Origin: BOG-932 sp965276835
GTDB lineage: Bacteria > Pseudomonadota > Alphaproteobacteria > BOG-932 > Roseiterribacteraceae
Direction: 5' to 3'
NCBI GenBank assembly: GCA_965276835.1
Contig: OZ255631.1
Coordinates: 5,084,001 to 5,148,000, forward strand
DNA: 64,000 nucleotides
The position numbers were made by a program, and so were the translations under genes. How positions within the stretch are numbered: the first letter of the stretch is position 1; every line of letters starts with the position of its first letter. Under the pieces are notes generated by a model. The model made no database searches. It worked only from the letters and a program-made list of their open reading frames with translations, and was not told the DNA's origin. This document shows positions 25,892-34,260 of the stretch, piece after piece.

Positions 25892-26349
25892 ATGAGAACT
25901 GACACTGCTTCGAGGACCATCAAGGCGTCGCGTCGAACCCTGTATGAAGCGTTCCTGAATGCTGACGCCCTGGTCTCGTGGTTACCACCAGAAGGTATGA
26001 GAGGTCACGTCGACGCATTCGATCCGCGAGGAGGCGGACCCTATCGAATGTCGCTCACCTATAACGGAACGGACCATTCAGTACCCGGAAAGACATCGAA
26101 TCATTCTGACGTTGTCAAAGGGCAATTCCTGGAACTGATCCCGGACGAACGCATTGTGTGGCAAGTCAAATTCGAGTCGGATGACCCTGCGTTCGCCAAC
26201 GCGATGACGATGACATGGACCTTCGTGGAACTCCGGGCGGCACTGAAGTCACCGTTCTTTGCGAGAACGTACCCGAGGCGGTTCGGCCGGAAGATCATGA
26301 GATGGGCATGAGGTCGAGCCTGGAGAATCTCGCTGCATTCACCGAGTGA
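25892..26349 (+). pseudogene. SRPBCC/AHSA1 domain protein with a late frameshift
   Basis: The N-terminal frame reads TASRTIKASRRTLYEAFL, WLPPEGM, FDPRGGGPYRMSL and a FESDDPAF strand, all typical of the START-like SRPBCC/AHSA1 family. After TMTWTFVE (about 26229) the family pattern shifts frame: the neighbouring frame reads PGGTEVTVLCENVPE and RSSLENLAAF to a stop at 26347-26349. One missing base explains it. The original frame instead ends in a basic tail at 26311. Restoring it would give a protein of about 150 residues, the usual length. Confidence 0.75.
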
Positions 26350-26461
26350 ACCGCTTTTCGCTAGCCCCCCGGGGTCACGATCCTAAACGGTTCTGATGCC
26401 GTCGCTCGGCTTCGGCCGCCGAGTGGACCATGAGGCTGGCCGATATGGACCTGATCGCAGT

Positions 26462-27261
26462 TCACTTTAGGGTTTTGGCACAGCCTGGGGGTGTCCCCGC
26501 AGAACGGGTCGGCCGAGACCACGGCTCGGCCGCAGGGGAAGACCTTCCCCTCCCGGAAATCCGTAATTCAGTAGGAGCGTAAATCCGCCGAACCACAGAT
26601 ACGGCTAAGCGAGCGCGGCGTCCCGATGATTTGGCGAGCGCCTTCTTGCGCACCCACAGCTCGCTCGTCGGCTCCATTTCAATCGAGTCGTCAGGGAAGC
26701 ACTGGTTCTGGAAGAAGAGAAAATCTTCGAAGGACCCATGCACCGATCGGTCATGTCCATCGGGATGAAGCAGGACCGGCATATGATCGTGAACGGGTCT
26801 GATCTGATCGCCTCGTTACGGTCGTTCATGGCGCCGGGATAGACAGAGCCCCATCCGCGCTCTGGCGCCAGAGGCTGCCCCAGGCGAAGATCGGCTAGTT
26901 CCTTCACGTGAAACCATGTCCTTGTCCTCGAGCCCTTCGTGCCGCCCGCTTCAGCAAAACCGTTTACTGGGATCAGACAGCGCCATTAAGGCTTCTTGGC
27001 CAGCCCGATCCACATCGATTTGTTCAGGTCGGCGAAATTGTTGATCGGCTTCGGTTTCGCCTCCGGCTTCATGCCATTCAGCCGCAGCGGAAAGTCCCGG
27101 ACCATCGACTGGAGCAATCGCTTCCCCTCGGCTTCACACACAACCATGCCTGGATAACCGGGGTAGGTCGTATAGGCGAATTGAACTGGCTTGGCGCCGC
27201 CACAGCGAAATTGGCCGCGACCTCGGGCTGCGCTTTTCCTGATTGCGTAAAGATTGCAAAC
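26462..27261 (-). pseudogene. SOS response-associated peptidase (SRAP/YedK) pseudogene
   Basis: Pieces of an SRAP protein, the family that crosslinks abasic sites through Cys2, are spread over all three frames: CNLYAIRKS; EVAANFAVAAPSQFNSP; YPGYPGMVV and FPLRLNGMKPEAKPKP; WRCLIPVNGFAEA; GSVYPGAMNDRNEAI; then MPVLLHPDGHDRSVHGSFED. The start codon reads GTT (27259-27261). There is a TAA between AKKP and WRCLIP (about 26986), frameshifts near 27220, and a tandem CTGAT duplication at 26799-26808 that shifts the frame again. With this many lesions it is a true pseudogene. Confidence 0.8.
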
Positions 27262-27315
27262 GGCCCCCACCTAGCACGAGAATTTGGCCGGCCTGGTTTT
27301 CCATCAGGAGTTGGC

Positions 27316-28098
27316 TTAGGGGTCGAAAAAACGAATGAGAGCGTGATTGACGCGCTCTGCTTGTTCGATATTGAGCAGATGAGCAGCCGGTGAAAGAATA
27401 TCGAGGGCACTGCCGGCGATGCCGTCGCGAAGGTCTTCCATCATTGTCACAGGTGTTGCGGGATCCTCACCTCCCGCCAGGATGAGTGTCGGTATCTTGA
27501 TCTCGCCAAGCGCCTGGCGGAAATCCATTCCGGCGATGGCCTCGCAGCACCACGCGTAGCCGCGCGGATCATTCGCCAGGAAGCGCTCACGGACCAACCT
27601 CACTTCAACGGACGATAGATCGACGAAGTCAGGTGTGAACCAGCGTTGGATGACTGCATCGACGATGGTAGTCATGCCGCCCGAACGTACCGTCCCGGCG
27701 CGTTCGAGCCAGGCTGCCGGCGGTGGCAAATAGGCCGAGGTCGCCATCAGGACGAGCTGGTCCAAACGGTCGGCATGCCGAAGCGCGAAAGCTTGAGCCG
27801 TCATACCCCCCAAGGAGAGGCCTACGACATGGGTTTCTTGGATCGAGAGCGCATTGAGTAAACCGGCAAGATCGTCTGCCAAGTCTTCAATGGCGACCGG
27901 GCAATCGACGACCGGCGAACGCCCATGGCCGCGCGTGTCGTAGCGCAAACACCGGTAGTGGCCCTTTAGAGCAGCAACTTGTCCGTCCCACATCTCCAGT
28001 GTGGTGCCGATCGAGTTGGAGAAGGCGATAACCGGCGCTCTCTCTGGCCCGGCCAGATCATAGAACAGATCAATACCTCGTGACCGGATAAGAGGCAC
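27316..28098 (-). CDS. pcaD: 3-oxoadipate enol-lactone hydrolase
   Basis: A 260-residue alpha/beta hydrolase that would open 3-oxoadipate enol-lactone to 3-oxoadipate in the cytoplasm. After the N-terminal SRGIDLFYDLAG come FSNSIGTTLEMWD (oxyanion region), the nucleophile elbow GLSLGG, acid AGGEDPATPV and base SPAAHLLNI. I start it at GTG 28098, not at upstream in-frame ATG codons, because GGAGG sits seven bases before it and the BKACE stop is only four bases away. PcaD follows CatC in the ortho pathway. It is last in the cluster and intact. Confidence 0.88.
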   Translation of the reverse strand: MPLIRSRGIDLFYDLAGPERAPVIAFSNSIGTTLEMWDGQVAALKGHYRCLRYDTRGHGRSPVVDCPVAIEDLADDLAGLLNALSIQETHVVGLSLGGMTAQAFALRHADRLDQLVLMATSAYLPPPAAWLERAGTVRSGGMTTIVDAVIQRWFTPDFVDLSSVEVRLVRERFLANDPRGYAWCCEAIAGMDFRQALGEIKIPTLILAGGEDPATPVTMMEDLRDGIAGSALDILSPAAHLLNIEQAERVNHALIRFFDP

Positions 28099-28102
28099 GC
28101 AA

Positions 28103-28930
28103 TCAGCCTCCGACGCCGAGAATAGCACGTGCTTCGCAGGGGGTTGCAGGCCGAGCGCCGTGCCGAGCGCAAAGGGCCGCCGCAACTCCGACAAGCTCGG
28201 CGTTGCTTCGGGCCAGTCGGTCCTTGGTGATCCGGATATTGTCCTCCAGACCGGTACGAATGGCATCGCCGCCACGGGCAAGCACCCACCTCATTACCTC
28301 CGATTGGTGGCGCCCGATGCCGGCTGCCGTCCAAGTCGCCCGTGGCAGCACGCGCCGAAGTTCTCTCAGCATCAGCTCAAGCACTGGCTCTTCTGCGGGC
28401 AGTGCGTTCTTGATGCCCAAGACGAATTGCACGTGCGGGCGTTCATCGATAAGGCCAGCTTCGACGAGGCGCCGAGCGCCATGGATATGCGACAGGTCGA
28501 ATGCCTCGATTTCGGGGCGGATTCCATGAGCCTTCATGTGGGTCGCCAGGTTGTCGACCATCACGGGCAGGTTCTCATAGATGATGTTCGGAAAATTCAC
28601 AGAGCCGGTGGCAAGCGAGGCCATGTCGGGTGACAGCGACAGTGGGCTCGCCCGTGCGCTCGGGTCGCGACCGCGGCCGCCGGTCGAGAATTGCACGATC
28701 ATTCCGGGGCAATGTTTGCGCACGCCTTCCTGTACCGCAGCGTACAGCTCGGGAGCCGAGGATGGGCTCTCATCCGGGCTTCGCACGTGGATATGAACCA
28801 CAGTAGCGCCAGCCTCGAACGCCTCGTGTGTTGATTCGATCTGTTCGGCGACTGTGATGGGCAGCGCCGGATTGTCCTTCTTGCGTGGCACCGAGCCGGT
28901 GATCGCGACGGTGATGATGACGGGTTTCAT
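28103..28930 (-). CDS. Beta-keto acid cleavage enzyme (BKACE, DUF849)
   Basis: A 275-residue DUF849 protein. The family is a zinc TIM barrel that condenses a beta-keto acid with acetyl-CoA and releases acetoacetate plus a CoA ester; 3-keto-5-aminohexanoate cleavage is the founding reaction. The zinc motif HIHVR is near residue 46, with FDLSHI and WTAAGIGRHQ later. ATG 28930 is preferred over one 12 bases upstream because GGAG lies seven bases ahead. It lies between benD and pcaD, where the product of PcaD, 3-oxoadipate, is itself a beta-keto acid. It could therefore replace PcaIJ and PcaF. That role is inference. Confidence 0.82.
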   Translation of the reverse strand: MKPVIITVAITGSVPRKKDNPALPITVAEQIESTHEAFEAGATVVHIHVRSPDESPSSAPELYAAVQEGVRKHCPGMIVQFSTGGRGRDPSARASPLSLSPDMASLATGSVNFPNIIYENLPVMVDNLATHMKAHGIRPEIEAFDLSHIHGARRLVEAGLIDERPHVQFVLGIKNALPAEEPVLELMLRELRRVLPRATWTAAGIGRHQSEVMRWVLARGGDAIRTGLEDNIRITKDRLARSNAELVGVAAALCARHGARPATPCEARAILGVGG

Positions 28931-28954
28931 CTTTGTCTCCATGTTCGGGGCCGT

Positions 28955-29737
28955 TCAGCCAAGATCGCCGCCTGCCACGGGCAATACCGTGGCTGTGATG
29001 AACGATGCTTCGTCCGAGGCGAGGAAAAGAATGGCAGCCGCCTGTTCATCAAGCGTGCCGTATCGCTTCATCAGGCTTGATTGCGTGGTTTGGTCGACGA
29101 CGCGCCGATACCATGCTTTTTCCTGATCACTCTGATCGGCCGGATTGCGGGGTGTGCGACGGAGCGGCGCCTCGGTACCGCCCGGTGCGGTCGCGACGAC
29201 GCGAATACCGTGCTCGGCATATTCGTAAGCCAACGAGGCGGTGATCGCGTTAACGCCGCCCTTGGCTGCCGCATAGGGCACACGATGGACACCGCGCGTC
29301 GCGACGGACGAGACGTTGACGATCACGCCGTTCTGCCGTTCCAGCATGTAGGGTAGCACCGCGCGGCAGCACCATAGCGTTGGGAACAGCGATCGCCGGA
29401 TCTCGGCCTCGATCTCAGGCTCGCGGTATTCGGCGTAAGGTTTGGCCCATATGGTGCCACCGACATTGTTCACCAGGATATCGATCCGACCGAAACGCTC
29501 TGCTGCCAGCCTCATAACCGTCTCGGCTCCGGCATAGGTCTCCAGATCGACGGTGACGGCGAGAACTTGGCCTCCCGCCTGGACGAACTCTGCCGCGACT
29601 TCGTCCAGAAACGCCGCGCGGTCTGCGAGCACGATGGAAGCCCCTTCGGCAGCGGCGAGACTGGCTACCCGCTGGCCGATGCCTTGCGCGGCGCCCGTGA
29701 CGATCATGACCTTGCCTTGGAACCGTTCACGGATCAT
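28955..29737 (-). CDS. benD: Benzoate cis-diol dehydrogenase (BenD-type SDR)
   Basis: A 260-residue classical SDR that would oxidise 1,6-dihydroxycyclohexa-2,4-diene-1-carboxylate to catechol with loss of CO2. It shows VTGAAQGIGQ, NVGGTIW, SSVATRG and the YAAAK active site. RRTPRN and LMKRYGTLDEQ are typical of BenD rather than of fatty-acid SDRs. GAGGGG precedes ATG 29737. It directly follows benB, and precedes the BKACE gene by 24 bases. Intact. Confidence 0.84.
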   Translation of the reverse strand: MIRERFQGKVMIVTGAAQGIGQRVASLAAAEGASIVLADRAAFLDEVAAEFVQAGGQVLAVTVDLETYAGAETVMRLAAERFGRIDILVNNVGGTIWAKPYAEYREPEIEAEIRRSLFPTLWCCRAVLPYMLERQNGVIVNVSSVATRGVHRVPYAAAKGGVNAITASLAYEYAEHGIRVVATAPGGTEAPLRRTPRNPADQSDQEKAWYRRVVDQTTQSSLMKRYGTLDEQAAAILFLASDEASFITATVLPVAGGDLG

Positions 29738-29817
29738 GACGTTTTCCCCTCGGCGCTGGAATCTTGACACCCATGGCGCCTCTCGTCGCGTGCGGCTTCG
29801 TCAGCGCTGAGAGGCGG

Positions 29818-30309
29818 TCATACATGGTAGATATCGACAACGTGGTGGATGTAGTCGTTCTTCAGAACGACTTTCTTCGCGGCGATGAGCGGACTCTCGC
29901 CAGCAGTGTCGAGAGTATAGAACGATGAGCCGAAGTAGGTGTCGGTCACCTTATGGCGGAAGCTGAACGTCACCCAATTGAATCGGGCAGAGCAGGTGTC
30001 GGCGCCTTGCTCGACTATTTCGATGTTGCTGAGATTATGCGAGGTCCGTGACTCTGGAAGACTGGTCGCGCTCGACCGCCCGGTCTTGATCCGGAACACG
30101 CGATCTTCGAGACCACTCCGATCGGCGTAGTAGATCAGCGAGATATCGCGGTCTGGATCGGTGACGAGCGTGCCATCGTCATCCCAAGCCGGCATCCAGA
30201 ACTGCGCGTCCGGGCGGTAAAGCGACAGCCAGGCATCCCAGTCCTTATCGTCAAGCAGGCGGGCCTCGCGATAAAGGAAGGATCGCAGCGCGTCATAGGA
30301 AAGCTTCAT
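29818..30309 (-). CDS. benB: Benzoate 1,2-dioxygenase, small (beta) subunit
   Basis: A 163-residue beta subunit of an aromatic-ring-hydroxylating dioxygenase (cystatin-like fold), which packs with BenA as an alpha3beta3 enzyme. MKLSYDALRSFLYREARLLD, WDAWLSLYRPDAQFWMP and SLIYYADRSGLEDRVFRI are strongly BenB-like. The start at ATG 30309 is ten bases after the benA stop (30320); the longer in-frame extension upstream would overlap benA and is rejected. No lesions. Confidence 0.87.
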   Translation of the reverse strand: MKLSYDALRSFLYREARLLDDKDWDAWLSLYRPDAQFWMPAWDDDGTLVTDPDRDISLIYYADRSGLEDRVFRIKTGRSSATSLPESRTSHNLSNIEIVEQGADTCSARFNWVTFSFRHKVTDTYFGSSFYTLDTAGESPLIAAKKVVLKNDYIHHVVDIYHV

Positions 30310-30319
30310 CGGCGCGACT

Positions 30320-31663
30320 TCATGCGTGCCGCTCGGCGGCGAGCGCGCGCTGCAGCGTGTCTCGCCAATACCGGTGCTGGACCACGAATAGACCTTCGTC
30401 CTCGGTGCGTGCGCCACTCAAAGAGGGGTTGAGACCGATCGCCCGTGCATGCTCGTCAGGACCCTTGATCCAATGGGCGGCGCCCCGGCTCATGTCACTC
30501 CAGCCGGCGGCCCCGCCCATGTAGCCGATTTGGCAGGACCGAAATTCCTCAAGATCGTCCGGCGTCGCCATACCACTTGCATTGAAGAAATCTTCGTACT
30601 GTCGAATGCGGCGTGTGCGCGCTTCAGCGCTCTCGTTCTTGGGCCCGATGCAATAGATGGTAACCTCGGTCTTATCGACTGAGATCGGCCGGTAAAGGCG
30701 GATTTGCGAACTGAATTGATCCATCAGGTAGACATTGGGGTACAGGCACAGATTGCGGGAATCGCCGATCATCCAGTCCGCACGTGCTTCGCCATGCTGG
30801 GCCACGAGCTCATCCCGACGCTCGTAAAGCGGCCGGTTCTCCGGATTGGCCCAGCGGCTCCAGAGCAATAGGTGGCCGTGGTCGAAGGAATAGAAGCCGC
30901 CCCCTTGTTTCGCCCAGCTACCGGCGTCCATGGCGCGCACGGCGTCCGGCGTTTCCGCAGTCTTCCGGCGGTTGGTCGTCGTCGCATAGTTCCAATGGAC
31001 CGCGCTCACGTGATAACCGTCGGCACCGTTCTCGGTCTGGAGCTTCCAGTTGCCGTCGTAGACGTATGATGAGGAGCCGCGCAGCACTTCGAGCCCGTCC
31101 GGCGACTGGTCGACGATCATATCGATGACCCGCGCCGCCTCGCCCAGATGCTGTTCGAGCGGCAGCACGTTGGAATTGAGGCTGCCAAACAGGAAGCCGC
31201 GATAGGACGCGAAGCGGGCCACCTTCGTCAGATCGTGTGAGCCGTCGCGATTGAAGCTCTCCGGGTAGCCTGCGTCCGTCGGATCTTTAACCTTGAGAAG
31301 TTTACCGGAGTTGTTGAAGGTCCAGCCATGGAACGGGCAGGTATAGGTCGCCCTGTTCGCCCGTTTGTGCCGGCACAGCATCGCGCCGCGATGGCTGCAG
31401 GCATTGATGAACGCGTTGAGTTCGCCGTCCCTATTGCGGGCGATGAAAATCGGCTGACGCCCGATATAGGTGGTGAAATAGTCGTTCCTGTCGGGGATCT
31501 GGCTCTCGTGTGCGAGATAGACCCAGTTTCCTTCAAAAATATACTTCATCTCGAGCTCGAACAGCGCGGGGTCTGTAAAGATGTCGCGCCTGCAGCGGTA
31601 AACTCCGCTCGCTTCATCCTCGATGAGGGCGGATGCCAGGCGCTCTTTCAAATCGGTCGACAT
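30320..31663 (-). CDS. benA: Benzoate 1,2-dioxygenase, large (alpha) subunit
   Basis: A 447-residue Rieske non-haem iron oxygenase that dihydroxylates benzoate or a close relative. The Rieske centre is Cys89-x-His91 and Cys109-xx-His112, in ACSHRG and CPFHGW. The mononuclear-iron region reads ENGADGYHVSAVHWNY. The length and BenA-like stretches (IFEGNWVYLAHESQIP, SRGAAHWIKGPDEHA) support benzoate over other ring substrates. It follows catA at 49 bases. The reductase BenC that should deliver electrons is not in the window. Confidence 0.88.
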   Translation of the reverse strand: MSTDLKERLASALIEDEASGVYRCRRDIFTDPALFELEMKYIFEGNWVYLAHESQIPDRNDYFTTYIGRQPIFIARNRDGELNAFINACSHRGAMLCRHKRANRATYTCPFHGWTFNNSGKLLKVKDPTDAGYPESFNRDGSHDLTKVARFASYRGFLFGSLNSNVLPLEQHLGEAARVIDMIVDQSPDGLEVLRGSSSYVYDGNWKLQTENGADGYHVSAVHWNYATTTNRRKTAETPDAVRAMDAGSWAKQGGGFYSFDHGHLLLWSRWANPENRPLYERRDELVAQHGEARADWMIGDSRNLCLYPNVYLMDQFSSQIRLYRPISVDKTEVTIYCIGPKNESAEARTRRIRQYEDFFNASGMATPDDLEEFRSCQIGYMGGAAGWSDMSRGAAHWIKGPDEHARAIGLNPSLSGARTEDEGLFVVQHRYWRDTLQRALAAERHA

Positions 31664-31711
31664 AGCGCTGCCTCAAGTGTTTTGCGTTGGGCGGAAAGGA
31701 ACCGCATTCGG

Positions 31712-32629
31712 TCAGGCCCCCGTTGCGCGAGGACGGTCGATCAGCGTCGAAGGCGCACCAGCGACGGCATGAGGCAAGGCGAAGTCGAAAGAGATTGTGG
31801 CGAACGGCCGATCGACGGCGCGATCACGAAGCGCCGCGGGGGCGCTGTGATGCTTGATCGTCGGCACCAAACCGTCGCGGGTCGCAAACGCGAAATCGTC
31901 ATGCAGGAAGGGATCGTCAGCGATGTTGATCTGCGTCGTAAGTTGGCGATAGCCATCGGCCGAAACCATGAAATGGATATGCGCCGGGCGCTGGCCATGC
32001 CGTCCGAGCCGATCGAGCAGCCTCAGGGTCGGCCCTTCGGGCGGGCAGCCGTAACCGGACGGCACGATACTGCGGAAGCGGTAGCGGCCTTCTGCGTCCG
32101 TCCTGATCGTCCGGCGCAGGTTGAACGGGCTCTGGCTCTTATCGAAGTAGGAGTAGTTGCCGCGCCGGTCGGCGTGCCAGACCTCGACGGAGGCACCGGC
32201 GAGCGGCCGGCCGGCCACGTCGGTCACCCGTCCGTCCATGAACAGTATCTCGCCGTCGTCGCCATCGTCGTCGAGGCGAGCTTCACCAATGGCGACCGGC
32301 GCGCCGGCCACATAGAGAGGCCCCTCGATGGTGCGTGGCGTGCACCCGGACTCAATGCCGGCGGCGGCTTCTTTTTCGTCGAGCCGGAGATCGAAATAAT
32401 GCTCGATGCCGAGGCCTGCGACGAGGAGAGCACATTCATTGGTTTGCCCGAGCTCGGTCACGTAAGCGAGCGCCGACCAGAATTCCTCCGGCATCACCTC
32501 GAAATCGTCGATGAGAGTGAGCAGGTCGAGCAGCAGGCGATCGACGATCGCTTTGATCCGCGTGTCGGCCGCTTTGCTTTGAGTGCCGCTGATGCGGGCG
32601 GCGAGCTCCTGGATCCGTCGCTTATCCAA
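31712..32629 (-). CDS. catA: Catechol 1,2-dioxygenase (intradiol)
   Basis: A 305-residue intradiol dioxygenase that opens catechol to cis,cis-muconate. Iron ligands by family pattern are Tyr159 in GNYSYFD, Tyr193 in SGYGCPP, and His217 and His219 in RPAHIHF. The N-terminal helical linker domain covers about residues 1-95. It sits between catC and benA. The length and PFNLRRTI context are typical of chromosomal CatA, not chlorocatechol enzymes, though specificity cannot be fixed by eye. Start ATG 32629. Confidence 0.9.
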   Translation of the reverse strand: MDKRRIQELAARISGTQSKAADTRIKAIVDRLLLDLLTLIDDFEVMPEEFWSALAYVTELGQTNECALLVAGLGIEHYFDLRLDEKEAAAGIESGCTPRTIEGPLYVAGAPVAIGEARLDDDGDDGEILFMDGRVTDVAGRPLAGASVEVWHADRRGNYSYFDKSQSPFNLRRTIRTDAEGRYRFRSIVPSGYGCPPEGPTLRLLDRLGRHGQRPAHIHFMVSADGYRQLTTQINIADDPFLHDDFAFATRDGLVPTIKHHSAPAALRDRAVDRPFATISFDFALPHAVAGAPSTLIDRPRATGA

Positions 32630-32671
32630 TTTTCCTCTCCTTTGCTTGTTTTGTCGTTGTCCGTTGACTGA

Positions 32672-32962
32672 CTAGCGATCGTCCTCACGAGTCGATGAGG
32701 GATGCCGGCACAGCGCAGTCACTTGCATGGTCATGAACGGGAAGAGCGGCAGGGATGTCAGTATCCCGTGCAACTCGTCATGGCTTCCTACGTCGAAGAT
32801 GCTGACGTTCGCGTAGCGACCGGCGACGCGCCACAAATGGCGCCACTTTCCGTCACGCTGCAGTTGTTGCGCCCGGGCCTTCTCGACCTTCCTCAGTTCG
32901 TCGGCCTGTTCCGCCGGCATGTCATGCGGCAGGTCGACCTCCATTTCGACGTGGAACAGCAT
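32672..32962 (-). CDS. catC: Muconolactone delta-isomerase
   Basis: A 96-residue small isomerase converting muconolactone to 3-oxoadipate enol-lactone. MLFHVEMEVDLPHDMP, EKARAQQLQRDGKWRHLWRV, SIFDVGSHDELHGIL and LPLFPFM are diagnostic of CatC, a decameric ferredoxin-like-fold enzyme. It is four bases downstream of catB's stop and precedes catA by 42. Intact and the normal family length. Confidence 0.92.
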   Translation of the reverse strand: MLFHVEMEVDLPHDMPAEQADELRKVEKARAQQLQRDGKWRHLWRVAGRYANVSIFDVGSHDELHGILTSLPLFPFMTMQVTALCRHPSSTREDDR

Positions 32963-32965
32963 GAA

Positions 32966-34126
32966 TCAGGCCTCAGTGTTGGCGGGGACGCCGTAGACAG
33001 GGCGGCTCGATTGATCCCGACGGAAGAAAGCGATCCGATCGGCGTCGAGGTCGACGCCGAGGCCCGGCCGATCCGGCACCCGCAGCGCGAAGTCCCCATA
33101 GACGAGGGGCTCGGTGAGGATTTCTTCCGTCAGCAGAAGCGGTCCGAACAGTTCAGTGCCCCAGGCCAGCTTTGGAAACGTAGCGAACAGATGGGCTGAA
33201 GCGACCGTGCCGATGGCAGCCTCCAGCATCGTGCCGCCATAGAGCCCAATCCCCGCCGCGTCGGCGATGGCGCCGACGCGACCCGCCGCATAGAGCCCGC
33301 CGGATTGCGCGACCTTGACGGCAAAGACGTCGGCCGCCGCCCGCGACGCAATATCGAAGGCGTCCTCCGGCCCCCGCAGCGCCTCATCGGCCATGATGGG
33401 AACGATGAAACGGGCGGCGAGGCGGGCGAGGCCCGGCCGGTTCCCGCGGGCGATCGGCTGTTCGACGAGATCGACGCCTGCCGCCTCGAGCATGGCAATG
33501 CCGCGGGCCGCTTCTGTCTCATCCCAGGCTTGGTTGACGTCGACGCGGACGCTTGCGCGATCACCCAAGGCCAGCTTGATGGCCGCGACGTGGCCCACGT
33601 CGTCCTCGACGGAGCGCCTCCCGATTTTAAGCTTAAAGACATTGTGCCGACGCTCGGCCAACATCCGTTCGGCCTCGTCGATGTCCCGGTCCGTGTCGCC
33701 ACTCGCGAGCGTCCAGGCGACGGGAAGCACGTCTCGCCGGCGTCCCCCGAGCAGCTCAGAAACCGGTATTCCAAGCCTTTTGCCCAGAGCGTCGAGCAGC
33801 GCCGTCTCGACAGCGCATTTGGCAAAATGGTTGCTGATGACCGACCGGCCGATCGCCGCCATAGTAGCAGCCACACGGGACGGGTCGGCTGCGAGCAGGA
33901 TCGGAGCCATATAAATGTCGATTGCGAGCTTGATCCCCTCTGGGCTCTCGTCGCCATAGCTGAGTCCGCCGATCGTGGTGCCTTCACCGATGCCGGTGAA
34001 CCCGTCGGAGCAATGGATTTCAACGATCGTGATCGTTTGTCGGTGCATTGTCGCCATCGACAGCACATGCGGACGAATTGTCGGGAGATCTACCAGATAG
34101 GTATTGATCTGCTCGATCCGCAACAT
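32966..34126 (-). CDS. catB: cis,cis-Muconate cycloisomerase
   Basis: A 386-residue enolase-superfamily enzyme that closes cis,cis-muconate to muconolactone. The base Lys is in FKLKIG, and the metal ligands fit the Asp of RVDVNQAW, the Glu of LVEQPI and the Asp of MADEAL. N-terminal IEQINTYLVDLPTIRPH and GIGEGTTIGGLSYGDES are CatB-like. It is the first gene of the catabolic operon, facing the LysR gene across 134 bases, with the ATAC-N7-GTAT site between. Intact. Confidence 0.9.
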   Translation of the reverse strand: MLRIEQINTYLVDLPTIRPHVLSMATMHRQTITIVEIHCSDGFTGIGEGTTIGGLSYGDESPEGIKLAIDIYMAPILLAADPSRVAATMAAIGRSVISNHFAKCAVETALLDALGKRLGIPVSELLGGRRRDVLPVAWTLASGDTDRDIDEAERMLAERRHNVFKLKIGRRSVEDDVGHVAAIKLALGDRASVRVDVNQAWDETEAARGIAMLEAAGVDLVEQPIARGNRPGLARLAARFIVPIMADEALRGPEDAFDIASRAAADVFAVKVAQSGGLYAAGRVGAIADAAGIGLYGGTMLEAAIGTVASAHLFATFPKLAWGTELFGPLLLTEEILTEPLVYGDFALRVPDRPGLGVDLDADRIAFFRRDQSSRPVYGVPANTEA

Positions 34127-34170
34127 GCATCGGCCTCTGGTATCGCTTCCTTCAAGGTCGGAGATTGGCC

Positions 34171-34227
34171 GATATTTTTTCGTTAAGGAAATATCATGTT
34201 AGTCTGCAATCGATACCTCATAGGTAT
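34171..34227. promoter_or_regulatory. LysR-type operator in the catB/LysR divergent promoter
   Basis: At 34213-34227, ATAC-CTCATAG-GTAT is an exact match to the ATAC-N7-GTAT consensus known for CatM/BenM; its arms extend to ATACCT/AGGTAT. A second inverted repeat, GATATTT/AAATATC, is at 34171-34195. Two sites spaced about two helical turns apart is the normal LysR activation layout. The strong site is 33 bases before the regulator start, so it may also autoregulate. Confidence 0.78.
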
Positions 34228-34260
34228 TATCGCGAAACAAAGGCGGTAAGGGAGGAAGAA

